Source: Atopobiaceae bacterium UBA5363
GTDB taxonomy: Bacteria > Actinomycetota > Coriobacteriia > Coriobacteriales > Atopobiaceae
DNA length: 16,061 bases
Assembly (NCBI GenBank): GCA_002407925.1
Contig: DHPN01000027.1
Location: forward strand, 103,439 to 119,499
Direction of reading: 5' to 3'
Notes under the pieces: generated by a model
What the model was told of the DNA's origin: nothing
Seen by the model: only the letters and a program-made list of their open reading frames with translations
Database searches by the model: none
Part shown: piece by piece, positions 15,025 to 16,061 of the stretch
Position numbering within the stretch: the first letter of the stretch is position 1
Layout of the letters: every line of letters begins with the position of its first letter
Translations under genes and position numbers: made by a program

Positions 15025-15837
15025 ATGTACAGAATTGTCTGCTGTGACCTAGACGAAACCCTCATCGGCTACGACCATTGCATCGCACAGCGCAACGTAG
15101 ATGCCATACGGCAGGCAACCAGCCAGGGGGTCTTATTCGTACCTGCAACAGGGCGAGGCTACTGCACCATTCAGAAGACGCTCGAGGAGCTTTCGCTGCG
15201 CAACTGCAAAGGTCAGTACGCGATCTCGTTCAACGGGGGAGCCATCACCGAAAACGCCGGAAACCGGCTGTTGCATCTCAAAGGCCTCGAGGCGCAGCGC
15301 GCAGAGCTGCTCTATGAAAGGGGACAGGCTTTTAACGTCTGCATCCATGTGTATACCGAAAAGACGGTGTACGTGTGGCACCTCAACGACGATGAACGCC
15401 GCTATCTTGAAGGGCGCATGGAGGTCCAGGAGATTGACAGCCCCACGCTCGACTTCCTCGGTGGCGAGGAAGTCGTCAAGGTGCTCTACGAATATCCAGA
15501 CTATGCCTACCTGAATAGAATTGAGAGGAGCCTCGGCTCCCTCACCGACGAACTTTCCGTGAGCTATTCCTCGATGCGCTACCTCGAATTCAACCCAAAA
15601 GGCGTCGAGAAGGGCGCGGGGCTTGCCATCTTGGCGCAACTTTTGGGCGTGCAACTCTCCGATACCGTCGCAATCGGCGACAACATAAACGACCTTCAGA
15701 TGATCAAGGCTGCCGGCCTTGGTTGCGCCGTTGCGAACGCCGTCGACAGCCTCAAAGACGCCTGCGACTATGTGGCGCAGGCGGACTGTCAAGCAGGCGG
15801 GGTAGCTGAGGTGCTCGAGCGCTTCATCCTCAGCTAG
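15025..15837 (+). CDS. Cof-type HAD-IIB sugar phosphatase
   Basis: This is a 270-residue cytoplasmic HAD hydrolase of the Cof/YidA type (subfamily IIB), which usually removes phosphate from sugar phosphates or nucleotides. Motif I CDLDETL has Asp8 and Asp10. Motif II is PATGR with Thr42, Lys196 lies in KGVEKGAGL, and motif IV is IGDNINDLQM with Asp219 and Asp223. The large alpha/beta cap lies between motifs II and III, and SFNGG at 68-72 is typical of the family. The length matches the family. AAAGGA sits 6 bases before the ATG. It is divergent from licT with 249 bases between the start codons, so it may share the control region and help relieve sugar-phosphate stress; that link is inference. 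No terminator was seen before the convergent gene. Confidence 0.92.
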   Translation: MYRIVCCDLDETLIGYDHCIAQRNVDAIRQATSQGVLFVPATGRGYCTIQKTLEELSLRNCKGQYAISFNGGAITENAGNRLLHLKGLEAQRAELLYERGQAFNVCIHVYTEKTVYVWHLNDDERRYLEGRMEVQEIDSPTLDFLGGEEVVKVLYEYPDYAYLNRIERSLGSLTDELSVSYSSMRYLEFNPKGVEKGAGLAILAQLLGVQLSDTVAIGDNINDLQMIKAAGLGCAVANAVDSLKDACDYVAQADCQAGGVAEVLERFILS

Positions 15838-15862
15838 CGTCCGCAAGCTAGGGTAGGGAGCC

Positions 15863-16061
15863 TCAAGCGCTCTCGACGAGAACCTCTTGCTTCTTGTCGC
15901 GCTCCTCGAGCATCTTGGCCTTCTTGTCCACCGGCATCATCGAGACGTCATCCTCGTACACCTTCACGCCGCCGGGATGCTCCTCATTCCAGATGCGATC
16001 AGCCTCGTCCTTCCAGCTGTCCGCATAGGCCTTTGTGCGCCCGCAGAGGTGGTCGACGTCC
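15863..16061 (-). CDS. C-terminal end of an unrecognised protein (partial)
   Basis: A minus-strand frame is open from the right edge of the window down to a TGA at 15863-15865. The 65 visible residues are strongly charged, with KAYADSWKDEADRIWNEEHP, then VYEDDVSMMPVDKKAK, and a Lys/Glu-rich helical tail ending EVLVESA. Codons are strongly G/C-ended, so this looks like a real gene, cut by the window edge. I do not recognise the family from this end. It converges with the Cof-type phosphatase gene, leaving 25 bases between the stop codons and no clear terminator. Confidence 0.65.
   Translation of the reverse strand, partial: DVDHLCGRTKAYADSWKDEADRIWNEEHPGGVKVYEDDVSMMPVDKKAKMLEERDKKQEVLVESA

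Overview
This window looks like chromosome from a moderately GC-rich Gram-positive bacterium. The best guess is a member of the Coriobacteriia (Olsenella/Atopobium-like Actinobacteria). That guess rests on gene content and codon use: bleomycin-hydrolase-type peptidases, a LicT-controlled beta-glucoside phosphotransferase operon, and mostly G/C-ended codons with good Shine-Dalgarno sites. It was not tested by any search. No phage, insertion sequence, CRISPR array or integrase gene was seen; nearly everything reads as core or metabolic sequence.

Layout. (1) At 174-509, tRNA-Gln(CTG) and tRNA-Glu(CTC) lie on the minus strand with an intrinsic terminator behind them. Directly upstream on the same strand is cca (510-1907), the tRNA CCA-end enzyme. 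(2) A lone gene of unknown function follows at 2081-2602 on the plus strand. (3) A tandem pair of papain-fold aminopeptidase C genes (2817-4199 and 4211-5746) forms a tight plus-strand operon. (4) At 5747-6382 there is a gene-free stretch, partly AT-rich, with striking inverted repeats. (5) A HAD phosphatase gene (6383-7009) follows and ends at a clear terminator. (6) A long minus-strand beta-glucoside operon is read from about 14870 down to 7187. Its order is licT antiterminator, bglF-type EIIBC, GH1 6-phospho-beta-glucosidase, glucose-type EIIA, a YigZ/IMPACT family protein and a GH3 beta-glucosidase. (7) A divergent Cof-type HAD phosphatase gene lies at 15025-15837. (8) The C-terminal end of an unrecognised minus-strand gene runs off the right edge.

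How the parts work together. The operon can import a beta-glucoside (EIIBC plus the separate EIIA), phosphorylate it and cleave the 6-phosphate form (GH1). It can also cleave unphosphorylated cytoplasmic beta-glucosides (GH3). LicT has an RNA-binding domain and four PRD histidines. Its own leader carries a recognisable ribonucleic antiterminator (RAT) element. The RAT overlaps a terminator stem that also contains the licT ribosome binding site, with the T-run touching the start codon. This compact autoregulatory switch is the most interesting regulatory structure in the window. The two peptidase paralogs, with altered C-terminal tails and an acidic insert in the second, are the most interesting protein-level observation.
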